NCBI GenBank assembly: GCA_049595035.1
Contig: JBMYKD010000014.1
Location: 1 to 53,011, forward strand
Source: UBA12202 sp049595035
Lineage (GTDB): Bacteria; Pseudomonadota; Alphaproteobacteria; Puniceispirillales; UBA1172
Length of the DNA stretch: 53,011 nucleotides
Direction: 5' to 3'
The notes beneath the pieces were generated by a model. It worked only from the letters and a program-made list of their open reading frames with translations, searched no databases and was not told the origin of the DNA. Below are positions 1 through 7,774 of this stretch, in pieces. A program made the position numbers and the translations under genes. The first letter of the stretch is position 1. Each line of letters opens with the position of its first letter.

Positions 1-175
1 TCTAAAAATTTCGCAAGCAGAACAATCAATTAACACTACCTTGACAGCAAAACAAAATACCGTATTTCTTTGTAAAGAACCCGCAGGTTCATCCAAGAAA
101 GAGATTTTTTGTTGCACGTTCCTGACGGGTGCGCCTGCGCGTTCTTCAAAAAAAAGTGCCCAATTATAAGGTAGA

Positions 176-628
176 AAAATTGAGTTATTTTCTGAAAAAT
201 TGATAGTCATAGGTTCAAAATCAAATCAATTATTAGGTAAAAAAATTAGTATAGAAAACCTCTCATCTTTAAAATTGTTATTACCTAATGATTCTAACGA
301 ATTACGAGTTATTTTGGACGAAATCTGTATTAAAAGGGGTGTAAAACTAAAACCACATATGGAGATGACATCTCTACATGCTATAAGAGCAATTATTGGT
401 AAACAAGATTTCAATTTTGCAACAATCCTGCCTTATTATTCAGTCAAAGAAGAAATAGATAGTGGTAAGTTTAGTTTTTCAGAATTTGATGAAAGTGACA
501 TGTATCGCACCATAGCTTTGTATGAATATTCTGATAAATCTGCTAATTATAAAATTACAAATCACATATCAAATCTTATTAAACGTAAATCGATTAATAT
601 CAAGTCATCATTTGATATGCTTTTTTAA
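176..628 (+). pseudogene. LysR-type regulator remnant (C-terminal half of effector domain)
   Basis: The open frame matches the second half of a LysR-type substrate-binding domain. It has the run that precedes the hinge, a 'LLLPNDSNELR' element like the usual LP...LR segment, and 'ATILPYYSVKEEIDSGK' like the conserved ILP..av..e...G stretch. The N-terminal helix-turn-helix and first half of the effector domain are missing. In frame, similarity starts near 176, a TAA stop lies at 167-169, and nothing LysR-like is visible upstream. The only start codon near the beginning is a TTG at 200 without a Shine-Dalgarno sequence. The fragment is far more AT-rich than the genes to its right. I read it as a decayed remnant, not a working gene. 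Confidence 0.6.
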
Positions 629-1107
629 AAAATAATAAAAATTAACCTATCAATAAATTGATAAATTCATAGCTTATTATATTACTGCTAGATATTTAGT
701 GGAGACAGAGCAAATGTTGATTTTTAATTAGAAAATAATTTATTTAACTCTGACATAAATAAAGTATAGCGCTCTGATGAGCAACCCATCACCGCATTGG
801 GGCTCCACTCTCTAGCTATATTCAACCCCTATCAGCATACCCTTCTAGTAACCCTTATGTGGGGATAAATGAGGGGTTCCAAACATAGTTGGTGACAAAA
901 TGTAATTATAACAATGAGTAATAAAGGGTGTTTGGAATCCTTCCCCTCCGCCATTTTTCTTATCTATCTTTCATCCAATAATCAGCTTTTATCATGTTTT
1001 GGACGTTAAGCATTGTTTGATCTTGTATCCAAGCTAATTTATTGCATATATGCCTAGTTCCTTTGCATGTATTCAAGCCAACCGTATTGAAATTGGATGA
1101 TCACATA
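629..1107. other. Gene-free AT-rich stretch
   Basis: No convincing coding region lies here. The left part (about 629-780) is very AT-rich. The right part contains several G/C-run inverted repeats, including AACCCCT at 824-830 paired with AGGGGTT at 872-878, and the tRNA-like sequence described separately. The last 100 bases presumably carry the promoter of the flavoprotein gene at 1108, but I see no clear promoter boxes. Confidence 0.5.
870..953 (+). other. Degenerate tRNA-like cloverleaf ending in CCA (tRNA relic or attachment-site scar)
   Basis: The 3' end (930-953) resembles the T-arm and acceptor end of a serine tRNA and finishes CCCCTCC-G-CCA. GAGGGG at 871-876 pairs with CCCCTC at 943-948. 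CCAA at 879-882 pairs with TTGG at 889-892 in the D-arm position. AATGT at 899-903 and ACAAT at 911-915 give four of five pairs around a seven-base loop. AAGGG at 924-928 pairs with TCCTT at 938-942. Against a working tRNA: the D-loop lacks GG, base 33 is not T, and the T-loop is nine bases without the TTC motif. It could be a decayed tRNA, a tRNA end left by an integrative element, or chance. Confidence 0.3.
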
Positions 1108-2325
1108 ATGCCCCTTTTTATCCCCACACGTCAGGCTGGTGAGAAAATCGTGGAAAAATTTATTCCAAAAATGGGAAGTGTCTATTCTAACAGTCGCAAT
1201 TATGATCGCGGTTCAGGGCAGCATCGCTATGTATCCATGCTATCGCCATTTATTCGGCATAGATTGGTGTTAGAGCAAGATATCATAGCCCGGGCTGTGG
1301 CCGCGCATGGGCTTGAAGGTGCTCAAAAATTTATCGAAGAAGTTATCTGGCGAGGCTATTTCAAAGGGTGGCTGGAACGCCGGCCACAGATTTGGAGCCT
1401 TTATAAGCAGAGGCTGGATAACGATATCCAGATGCTTGAACATGACAGACGGTTGCAACGCGATGTAGAGGCCGCGGTAACAGGACAAACGGGTTTGGGT
1501 TATTTTGATTCTTGGGCGAAAGAATTAATAGAAACGGGATACCTTCATAACCATTCTAGAATGTGGTTTGCATCTATATGGATATTCACGTTGAATTTAC
1601 CTTGGGCACTCGGGGCTGACTTCTTTCTGAGGAATTTACAGGATGGCGATCCGGCTTCTAACACTCTGGGCTGGAGATGGGTAGCAGGCCTGCATACCAG
1701 AGGTAAGCCCTACCATGCACAAGATTGGAATATTGCTAAATTTACAGAGCATAGATTTCAACCAGAAAAAGGTGAACTGAAAGATGTTGTTGAAGGTTTA
1801 GAAGCACAAGAACCAGACGGTTTGCCGCCGGTTCAACCTTTACGCGTACCGAATACCCCCAGCAAGGACGTGCCATCACTTTTATTAATGACAGCGGAAG
1901 ATTGCCGTCCGGAAGATTTCGAGTTGTCCAGTTACGATATTTTAGGAGGTGTTACACTATCGGCAAGCCATCTCAGATCACCACTTATCGTATCAGAGGG
2001 GGTGCAGGATTTTGAAAGTGGCGCTTTAAAAGATACAGCAGAAAGACAACCATTCTCTCATCAAATGCTACATGCGGGCGCATCCGCAGAGCTTGTGCGA
2101 ATGGCAGAAGCTTCAGGTGCAAAACAGGTAATTACGCCATACCTTCCCGAAGGCTATCTGCGTGACTGGATCAATGATGCCATTCCTGCCCTTGATGCCG
2201 CCGGTATCAGTTTTGCTGAACTCCATCGTCCATGGGACGCTTTAATATGGCCACATGCGACAGCGGGCTTTTTCAAGGTTAAGAAAAATATTCCCAACAT
2301 CCTGTCAAAGGCCGGATTGCTATGA
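1108..2325 (+). CDS. Photolyase/cryptochrome-family flavoprotein, FAD domain first
   Basis: This 405-residue protein carries the FAD-binding fold of DNA photolyases and cryptochromes in its N-terminal part (about residues 40-215). Visible signatures are 'FIEEVIWRGYFKGWLE', 'GYLHNHSRMWFASIW', 'LPWALGADFFLRNL' and 'DGDPASNTLGWRWVAG', which correspond to the flavin-cradling helices. The usual N-terminal alpha/beta antenna domain is absent. Instead the last 150 residues have alternating beta strands and helices (starting 'PSLLLMTAEDC' and later 'KQVITPYLPEGY'), so an alpha/beta domain may sit at the C-terminus. The role is probably light-dependent repair or blue-light sensing, but the substrate is unknown. 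I chose the ATG at 1108 because the family begins about there; a TTG at 1042 would add 22 unlikely residues. The gene stands alone. Confidence 0.8.
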   Translation: MPLFIPTRQAGEKIVEKFIPKMGSVYSNSRNYDRGSGQHRYVSMLSPFIRHRLVLEQDIIARAVAAHGLEGAQKFIEEVIWRGYFKGWLERRPQIWSLYKQRLDNDIQMLEHDRRLQRDVEAAVTGQTGLGYFDSWAKELIETGYLHNHSRMWFASIWIFTLNLPWALGADFFLRNLQDGDPASNTLGWRWVAGLHTRGKPYHAQDWNIAKFTEHRFQPEKGELKDVVEGLEAQEPDGLPPVQPLRVPNTPSKDVPSLLLMTAEDCRPEDFELSSYDILGGVTLSASHLRSPLIVSEGVQDFESGALKDTAERQPFSHQMLHAGASAELVRMAEASGAKQVITPYLPEGYLRDWINDAIPALDAAGISFAELHRPWDALIWPHATAGFFKVKKNIPNILSKAGLL

Positions 2326-2540
2326 CATTCTGTCTATGCTCCGCGATCTGCATCATAAGGACGAGCCAATCCAGACCTGATCTTTCACGAAACGCTAGCC
2401 TTATTAGAAAACAGTTTCAGTGCCCTCCTATATGGACTATGGTGAAGGATAAGGTACAAATTTCCTAATATTATATAAAAATATTATGATCGGCTTATTC
2501 GTTATCTTTCCTTCCACCATTTTCTATCTTAGGGATCATT

Positions 2541-3623
2541 ATGTCACCATCTGAAAAATCATTTAACATTGCCGTCATAGCTGGTGATGGCATCGGGAAG
2601 GAAACCGTGCCAGAAGGGTTGAGGGTGTTAAATGCCGTTCAGGAAAGATTTGATCTAGAGTTCCATTTTGAAACTCATGATTTTGCATCCGCGGATTACT
2701 ACCTTGCGCATGGTCAGATGATGCCTGACGACTGGAAAGATCGTATCGGTGGCTGTGATGCGATTTTCTTTGGTGCTGTTGGCTGGCCTGACATTGTGCC
2801 CGATCATATTTCGCTCTGGGGATCACTAATTCAGTTTCGACGCGAGTTTGATCAATATGTAAGTTTACGCCCGGCAAAGGCGATGCCCGGTGTTCCCATG
2901 CCACTAAGCAATCGGAAACCGGGTGACATTGACATGATGATTGTTCGTGAAAATACCGAAGGCGAATATTCCTCTATAGGCGGGAAAATGTTTCCGGGGA
3001 CAGACCGTGAGATTGTCGTTCAAGAATCTGTGATGAGTCGAGTTGGTGTTGACCGTATTTTAAAATATGCTTTTGATCTGGCGGAAAAGCGGCGCGGGCA
3101 CCTCACATCGGCAACGAAATCGAACGGTATTTCCATCACAATGCCTTATTGGGATGAACGTGTGGCGGAAATGGCCAAAGCGTATCCAGAGGTCACTCTT
3201 GATAAATATCACATTGATATCCTTACCGCACAATTCGTTTTAAATCCTGATTGGTTTGACGTTGTTGTGGCTTCAAATTTATTCGGCGATATCCTTTCTG
3301 ATCTTGGCCCTGCCTGTACCGGAACAATTGGCATTGCGCCGTCTGGCAACATTAATCCGGAGAAGAAATTTCCCTCTCTATTTGAACCTGTTCATGGTTC
3401 AGCCCCTGATATCGCCGGCATGGGAATTGCCAACCCTATTGGACAAATATGGGCAGCGGCAATGATGCTTGAACATCTAGGGGCAAGAGATGCAGGTGAA
3501 ACCATTTTAAAAGCCATAGAAACAGTATTATCTAACGATGAATATCGAACCCGTGATTTGGGCGGCACGGCAAATACCGTGGCATGCGGTGAGGCCGTTG
3601 CCCAAGCGGTATTGAGTGGATAG
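2541..3623 (+). CDS. Tartrate/D-malate dehydrogenase (isopropylmalate-dehydrogenase family)
   Basis: This 360-residue enzyme belongs to the NAD-dependent beta-decarboxylating hydroxyacid dehydrogenases, which oxidise and decarboxylate tartrate, D-malate or related acids using Mn or Mg. The N-terminal 'IAVIAGDGIGKETVPEG', the 'VRENTEGEYSSIGG' loop, the metal-binding 'ASNLFGDILSDLG' and the NAD-pocket 'EPVHGSAPDIAGMGIANP' are all present and in order. The length is normal. The sequence resembles tartrate dehydrogenase more than LeuB, but D-malate or another substrate cannot be excluded. AGGGAT lies a few bases before the ATG. The stop codon TAG is followed directly by the ATG of a haloacid-dehalogenase-like hydrolase, so the two are translationally coupled and probably act on related organic acids. 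Confidence 0.85.
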   Translation: MSPSEKSFNIAVIAGDGIGKETVPEGLRVLNAVQERFDLEFHFETHDFASADYYLAHGQMMPDDWKDRIGGCDAIFFGAVGWPDIVPDHISLWGSLIQFRREFDQYVSLRPAKAMPGVPMPLSNRKPGDIDMMIVRENTEGEYSSIGGKMFPGTDREIVVQESVMSRVGVDRILKYAFDLAEKRRGHLTSATKSNGISITMPYWDERVAEMAKAYPEVTLDKYHIDILTAQFVLNPDWFDVVVASNLFGDILSDLGPACTGTIGIAPSGNINPEKKFPSLFEPVHGSAPDIAGMGIANPIGQIWAAAMMLEHLGARDAGETILKAIETVLSNDEYRTRDLGGTANTVACGEAVAQAVLSG

Positions 3624-4523
3624 ATGCCTGTGTCACGCTTTTTACATGGGTTCGATGTAGAAAAAGTTTATGTGAATGATATCGAAATTAATGTTGCGAT
3701 TGGTGGATCAGGGCCAGCTATATTGCTGTTGCATGGGCACCCCCAGACGCATGTTGTCTGGCGAAAGGTAGCGCCATTATTGGTTGAGGCAGGATTTTCG
3801 GTAATAGCACCAGATTTACGCGGCTATGGCGATAGCGGAAAACCTATTAGCGATAAAAATCATATGCCTTATTCAAAGCGTGTGATGGCTGAAGATCACA
3901 TCCAATTGATGCAATATCTTGGGCATGAAAAATACTATGTGGTGGGGCATGATCGTGGTGGCCGCGTGGCGCATAGGCTGTGTTTGGATTTCCCGGATGT
4001 TGTAAAGAAGTGTGTAGTCCTTGATATTGCGCCAACGAAAACAATGTATGATCTGACAGATAAGGAATTCGCAACGTCCTATTTCTGGTGGTTCTTCCTG
4101 ATCCAGCCATATGATTTTCCGGAACGTATGATCGGAAGCGACCCTGAATATTTCCTGCGTCGTCATATTAATGGACAGATCAAAATTGATGGATCAGTAC
4201 CAGAGGATATTCTGCAAGAATACCTGCGGAGTTATAAGAATCCGGCAACGATTCATGCCATATGCGAAGATTATCGTGCATCAGCCACAATTGATTTGGA
4301 ACATGATATAATGGATGCCGAAAAAAGAATTACTGCACCATTGCTAGCTCTTTGGGGTGATAGGAGTGTTGTGGGAACATTATATGATGTGAAAGCCACG
4401 TGGCAGGAAAAAGCAAAAAAGGTAGAGGGATATGGATTACCATGTGGCCATTCGATCCCAGAAGAATGCCCTAAAGAATTGGTTCAATCCCTGATATCGT
4501 TTTTCGGGGAACATCATGCCTAG
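3624..4523 (+). CDS. Alpha/beta hydrolase, haloacetate dehalogenase type
   Basis: The 299-residue protein matches the fluoroacetate/haloacetate dehalogenase branch of the alpha/beta hydrolases, which swap a carbon-halogen bond for a hydroxyl through an aspartyl ester. The nucleophile is D110 in 'GHDRGGR', with carboxylate-binding R111 and R114, the acid D134 and the base H276 in 'CGHSIPEE'. The cap carries 'YFWWFFL' and 'HAICEDYRAS' (Y217). In the characterised fluoroacetate enzyme, as I recall, the halide pocket is His155, Trp156 and a Tyr; here W156 and the Tyr are kept but position 155 is Trp. Chloroacetate-like or other ester/halide substrates are therefore as likely as fluoroacetate. Its start abuts the dehydrogenase stop codon, so both are made from one message. 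The enzyme is cytoplasmic, with no signal peptide. Confidence 0.8.
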   Translation: MPVSRFLHGFDVEKVYVNDIEINVAIGGSGPAILLLHGHPQTHVVWRKVAPLLVEAGFSVIAPDLRGYGDSGKPISDKNHMPYSKRVMAEDHIQLMQYLGHEKYYVVGHDRGGRVAHRLCLDFPDVVKKCVVLDIAPTKTMYDLTDKEFATSYFWWFFLIQPYDFPERMIGSDPEYFLRRHINGQIKIDGSVPEDILQEYLRSYKNPATIHAICEDYRASATIDLEHDIMDAEKRITAPLLALWGDRSVVGTLYDVKATWQEKAKKVEGYGLPCGHSIPEECPKELVQSLISFFGEHHA

Positions 4524-4544
4524 CCCCTTTATAACTATATCGCT

Positions 4545-6419
4545 TTAGCCTGTTGTGAAGATTGTGTTCGCTTGACCCAGATCATGCAATCTCTGTTCGG
4601 CATCTGATAATTCCTGTTGGCGGTTCCACATAGTCTCATAAAGCCCTTTTTGCGCTAATAATTCTCTATGTGTGCCCCGTTCAGCAATCTGCCCCTTATC
4701 CAGAACAATAATGTCATCAGCATCGGTAATGGTTGACAGACGATGTGCTATCACCAGCGTCGTCCGTCCTTTGGAAACAATATCCAGTGCTGATTTTATA
4801 TCCTGTTCTGTGCGTGTATCCAGCGCAGAGGTTGCCTCATCCAGTATCAGGATTGGTGGCGCTTTCAAAATAGTACGGGCTATGGCAACACGTTGTTTCT
4901 CACCACCAGATAGTTTAAGCCCGCGTTCCCCGACTTCAGTATCAAAGCCGCGGGGTAAAGCCGAAATAAAATGGTCAATCTGGGCATGTTTGGCGGCAGA
5001 CAAAACATCATCATCGCTGGCATCAAGACGGCCATATCGTATATTATAACCAATCGTATCATTGAATAATACGGTATCCTGCGGCACCATCCCGATAGCC
5101 GAACGTAAACTATCCTGCTGAACATGCTGGATATTCTGCCCATCTATGCTGATTGTTCCCGCCTGAATATCATAAAACCGGAATAGTAATCGGGAAATGG
5201 TCGATTTACCGGCGCCTGATGGGCCGACAATGGCAATCGTCTTTCCTGCGGGCACTTCAAAAGATAATCCATTCAAGATCGGACGGTTAGATGTGTAGTG
5301 AAAATGGACATTGTTAAATGTGATCTGCCCCGGCCCGATTTGTAAGGGTCTGGCATTCGGCATATCAGCAATTTCAACAGGCGTTTCCATCAAATTGAAC
5401 ATGACTTCAAGGTCTGTAAGTGATTGCCTGATTTCCCGATATACGCCGCCAATAAAGGCAAGGGGCTGTGATAACTGCATCAAAAACAGGTGAATCAGAA
5501 CAAAATCACCAATGGTCTGTGTGCCTTGCTGAACCGCATGTGCCGACATCATCATGGAAATAAGCATCCCAACGGAAAAAATAACAGCCTGACCAAAATT
5601 CAACCAGCCAAGAGATGTTGATGACTTAATGGCCGCCTGCTCATATTGCTGCATAGATTGATCAAAACGTTCGGCTTCCGGTTTTTCATTACCAAAGTAT
5701 TTCACGGTTTCATAATTCAGCATGGAATCGATAGCCAAGGCGTTGGAAACAGTGTCCGCTTGATTCATTTTGCGCCTGATTCTTGTTCTCCAGTCACTTG
5801 TTTTAATGGTGTAAAAAATATAACAGATAATGGTCAGGGATATGGTCAACACATAGGCTGCGCCGAAATAGTAAAAAAAGATACCCGCATAAAGGATAAA
5901 TTCTAATATAACAGGAAAAGTATTAAGGATTGTGTAGCGGACAATGCTTTCAATGCTTTTCGTGCCACGTTCAATGACCCGTGACAGGCCTCCTGTGCGG
6001 CGTTCCAGATGAAACCGTAACGATAAACGGTGTGTGTGAATAAACGCCTTTTGTGACAGATTACGGACGGCATGCTGGCCTACGCGGGCGAATAATGCGT
6101 CACGCAATTGATTAAAAGCATTAGTAAGGATACGCGCTGATATAAAGCCGATGATCAGCATCAATGGTGTTAGTAGAAACAACGGCAACGCTGTTATATC
6201 CAGATCATTGCCGGCTAAACTATCGGTAACGAATTTGAAAAAGAATGGAACAACAGCTGTTGCCAGCTTTGCGGCTACAAGAAACACTAATGCAATGAAT
6301 ACCCTGCGTTTGAGCCGTGGGTGCCCATGTGGCCAGATATAGGGCCATAATTTCAATATGGTACTTAGTACAGATGACTCATTAAAATCGGTCGGGTTCT
6401 GATGTTCAGATGGTTTCAA
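4545..6419 (-). CDS. atm1: ABC exporter of the Atm1/HMT1 type (fused permease-ATPase)
   Basis: A 624-residue half-transporter with six predicted membrane helices (about residues 38-330) followed by an ATPase domain. Walker A is GPSGAGKS at 399-406, the signature LSGGE at 503-507 and Walker B ILILDEA at 523-529. 'LNYETVKYFGNE' (about 234-245) is characteristic of the Atm1 family, whose bacterial members export glutathione conjugates or glutathione-metal complexes. It would dimerise in the inner membrane. It is transcribed leftward and converges on the dehalogenase gene, and no partner gene adjoins it. A generic lipid or drug exporter of the MsbA type is less likely because of the Atm1 motif. 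The 167-base gap before the next gene carries a perfect palindrome. Confidence 0.85.
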   Translation of the reverse strand: MKPSEHQNPTDFNESSVLSTILKLWPYIWPHGHPRLKRRVFIALVFLVAAKLATAVVPFFFKFVTDSLAGNDLDITALPLFLLTPLMLIIGFISARILTNAFNQLRDALFARVGQHAVRNLSQKAFIHTHRLSLRFHLERRTGGLSRVIERGTKSIESIVRYTILNTFPVILEFILYAGIFFYYFGAAYVLTISLTIICYIFYTIKTSDWRTRIRRKMNQADTVSNALAIDSMLNYETVKYFGNEKPEAERFDQSMQQYEQAAIKSSTSLGWLNFGQAVIFSVGMLISMMMSAHAVQQGTQTIGDFVLIHLFLMQLSQPLAFIGGVYREIRQSLTDLEVMFNLMETPVEIADMPNARPLQIGPGQITFNNVHFHYTSNRPILNGLSFEVPAGKTIAIVGPSGAGKSTISRLLFRFYDIQAGTISIDGQNIQHVQQDSLRSAIGMVPQDTVLFNDTIGYNIRYGRLDASDDDVLSAAKHAQIDHFISALPRGFDTEVGERGLKLSGGEKQRVAIARTILKAPPILILDEATSALDTRTEQDIKSALDIVSKGRTTLVIAHRLSTITDADDIIVLDKGQIAERGTHRELLAQKGLYETMWNRQQELSDAEQRLHDLGQANTIFTTG

Positions 6420-6445
6420 ATCATATCTCGGCTTTTTGTCATTCT

Positions 6446-6460
6446 GTCAGATGATCTGAC
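6446..6460. promoter_or_regulatory. 15-bp palindrome in divergent promoter region
   Basis: GTCAGAT-G-ATCTGAC is a perfect 7-1-7 inverted repeat, 27 bases upstream of the Atm1-type exporter start and in the gap shared with the FAA hydrolase gene. One central base is too short for an RNA hairpin of full length, so a dimeric repressor site is the likelier reading. No regulator gene adjoins it. Confidence 0.35.
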
Positions 6461-6586
6461 TTTTCCATTATACCTTAAAATTAGCCCCGGATAGGAAAGC
6501 GTCAATGAAATATCATCATAATTCGAAATGGTTACGTTGATTATTACACGCGGCACGGCTAACATCATGAAAGGAGAATATTAACG

Positions 6587-7273
6587 ATGAATACATATGT
6601 AATTGATCAACCTGATGTCACTGGCATACCGGTTCGTGGTTCTGATAAATCTTTTCCGATACGCCGGATTTACTGCATTGGCAGAAATTATGCGGCGCAT
6701 ACTATTGAAATGGGTGGTGATCCTGACCGCGAAGAGCCATTTTTCTTTCAGAAAAATGCCCAGAATGCTGATACGTCAGGCATATTTCCCTATCCACCAG
6801 AAAGCCATGATGTTCATCACGAAGTGGAAATGGTGGTTGCTTTAAAAGGCGGTGGCAAGAATATTACGGTGGAAGATGCACTTAGCTATGTTTATGGCTA
6901 TGGTGTAGGCATTGATATGACCCGCCGTGATCTGCAAGGGGTAGCCAAGGAACAACGGCGTCCGTGGGAGGTGGGTAAAGCGTTTGAGCGGTCTGCCCCG
7001 ATGAGTGAAATTGTTCCGGTTTCTGACATTGGCCATCCTGATACTGGCCGGATTTGCCTTAGCGTTAATGGTGAGGTGCGTCAGGAAGGTGATCTGGGTC
7101 AGATGATCTGGAAAGTGGCGGAGCAAATTGCCTATTTATCGCGGTTTTATGATATCGCTGCTGGTGATGTGATCATGTCCGGAACACCATCCGGTGTTGG
7201 CCCGGTAAAAAGAGGTGATGTGATCCATTGTGATATTGAAGGGGTTTGTGAGATGACAACGAAAGTTGTCTGA
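6587..7273 (+). CDS. Fumarylacetoacetate hydrolase family enzyme (fumarylpyruvate hydrolase-like)
   Basis: This 228-residue protein has the FAA-hydrolase fold. 'IYCIGRNYAAHTIEMG' opens the domain and the metal ligands should be E79, E81 and D110 in 'HHEVEMVVAL' and 'GIDMTRRDLQ'. 'MSGTPSGVGPVKRGD' near the C-terminus is typical. Short members of this family hydrolyse fumarylpyruvate (gentisate pathway) or act as oxaloacetate decarboxylases or acylpyruvases. The 'WEVGKAFERSAP' segment resembles fumarylpyruvate hydrolases, but no gentisate dioxygenase is nearby, so the substrate stays open. An AAGGAG ribosome site lies before the ATG. The enzyme is cytoplasmic. Confidence 0.8.
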   Translation: MNTYVIDQPDVTGIPVRGSDKSFPIRRIYCIGRNYAAHTIEMGGDPDREEPFFFQKNAQNADTSGIFPYPPESHDVHHEVEMVVALKGGGKNITVEDALSYVYGYGVGIDMTRRDLQGVAKEQRRPWEVGKAFERSAPMSEIVPVSDIGHPDTGRICLSVNGEVRQEGDLGQMIWKVAEQIAYLSRFYDIAAGDVIMSGTPSGVGPVKRGDVIHCDIEGVCEMTTKVV

Positions 7274-7282
7274 CCCGATCAG

Positions 7283-7302
7283 GATATGACATATCATTTT
7301 TT
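7283..7302 (+). terminator. Possible weak terminator after the FAA hydrolase
   Basis: GATAT and ATATC form a five-base-pair stem with a three-base loop, followed by a run of six T. The position just after the stop codon is right, but the stem is short and AT-rich. Confidence 0.3.
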
Positions 7303-7375
7303 CTGCATATATTCTTGAAATATAATTGACGTTATTTTCCATTTTTGACAGGATTATATCGGGTAGGGGGAATTG

Positions 7376-7603
7376 ATGTCTTTTCGTTTTTCATATTTTT
7401 TTAAAGTAGATGTTTTTAAACATCTCTTAATCTGCATGTTTTGTTTCTATGGGATAGGAATGGTGTTAGCAGATGATGATCTATTAGCTGGCGCAGATAT
7501 AGGCTATGGCGAATATCTGGCTGGCGAATGTCTGGCCTGTCATCATAGTGAAGGAGAAAGCAAGGGTATTCCTTCCATCACAGGCTGGGATCCTGAAACT
7601 TAG
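7376..7603 (+). pseudogene. Truncated c-type cytochrome (heme-binding N-terminal part only)
   Basis: The frame encodes 75 residues: a hydrophobic export signal (about 12-33), then 'GYGEYLAGECLACHHSEG' with one CxxCH heme motif, then 'GIPSITGWDPET' and a TAG stop. Related small cytochromes of the FccA/sulfite-oxidase-partner kind continue for 40 to 60 more residues, including the methionine heme ligand. None of that follows in any frame before 7775. A GGGGG run precedes the ATG. I read it as a 3'-truncated gene, though a very short exported heme peptide cannot be ruled out. Confidence 0.6.
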
Positions 7604-7774
7604 GTGCTATTCTACCAATCATTAAATTTGAAGAACTCGTTTCACCTGTCATATCGTTGCTATTATTCTGATCAACCATTTTCACTAACTTTGAATTAAT
7701 TTAGTCTTCTCTTATATTTAACATAGTTACAGATGTGAAGAAAAAAGAATTAATGTTGAAGGAATAATTGTTTT

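Noticed and set aside
77..90. GAACC-CGCA-GGTTC inverted repeat near the left edge
   Set aside because: Five-base stem without context; no gene or terminator can be tied to it.
1042..1107. TTG start adding 22 residues to the photolyase-like protein
   Set aside because: The added residues do not resemble the family, and an ATG at 1108 fits the usual beginning.
3256..3465. Short open frame inside the tartrate dehydrogenase
   Set aside because: It is a shifted frame of a strongly conserved gene.
4672..5049. 125-codon open frame on the + strand inside the Atm1-type exporter
   Set aside because: It is antisense to the conserved ATPase domain and has no ribosome site or family resemblance.
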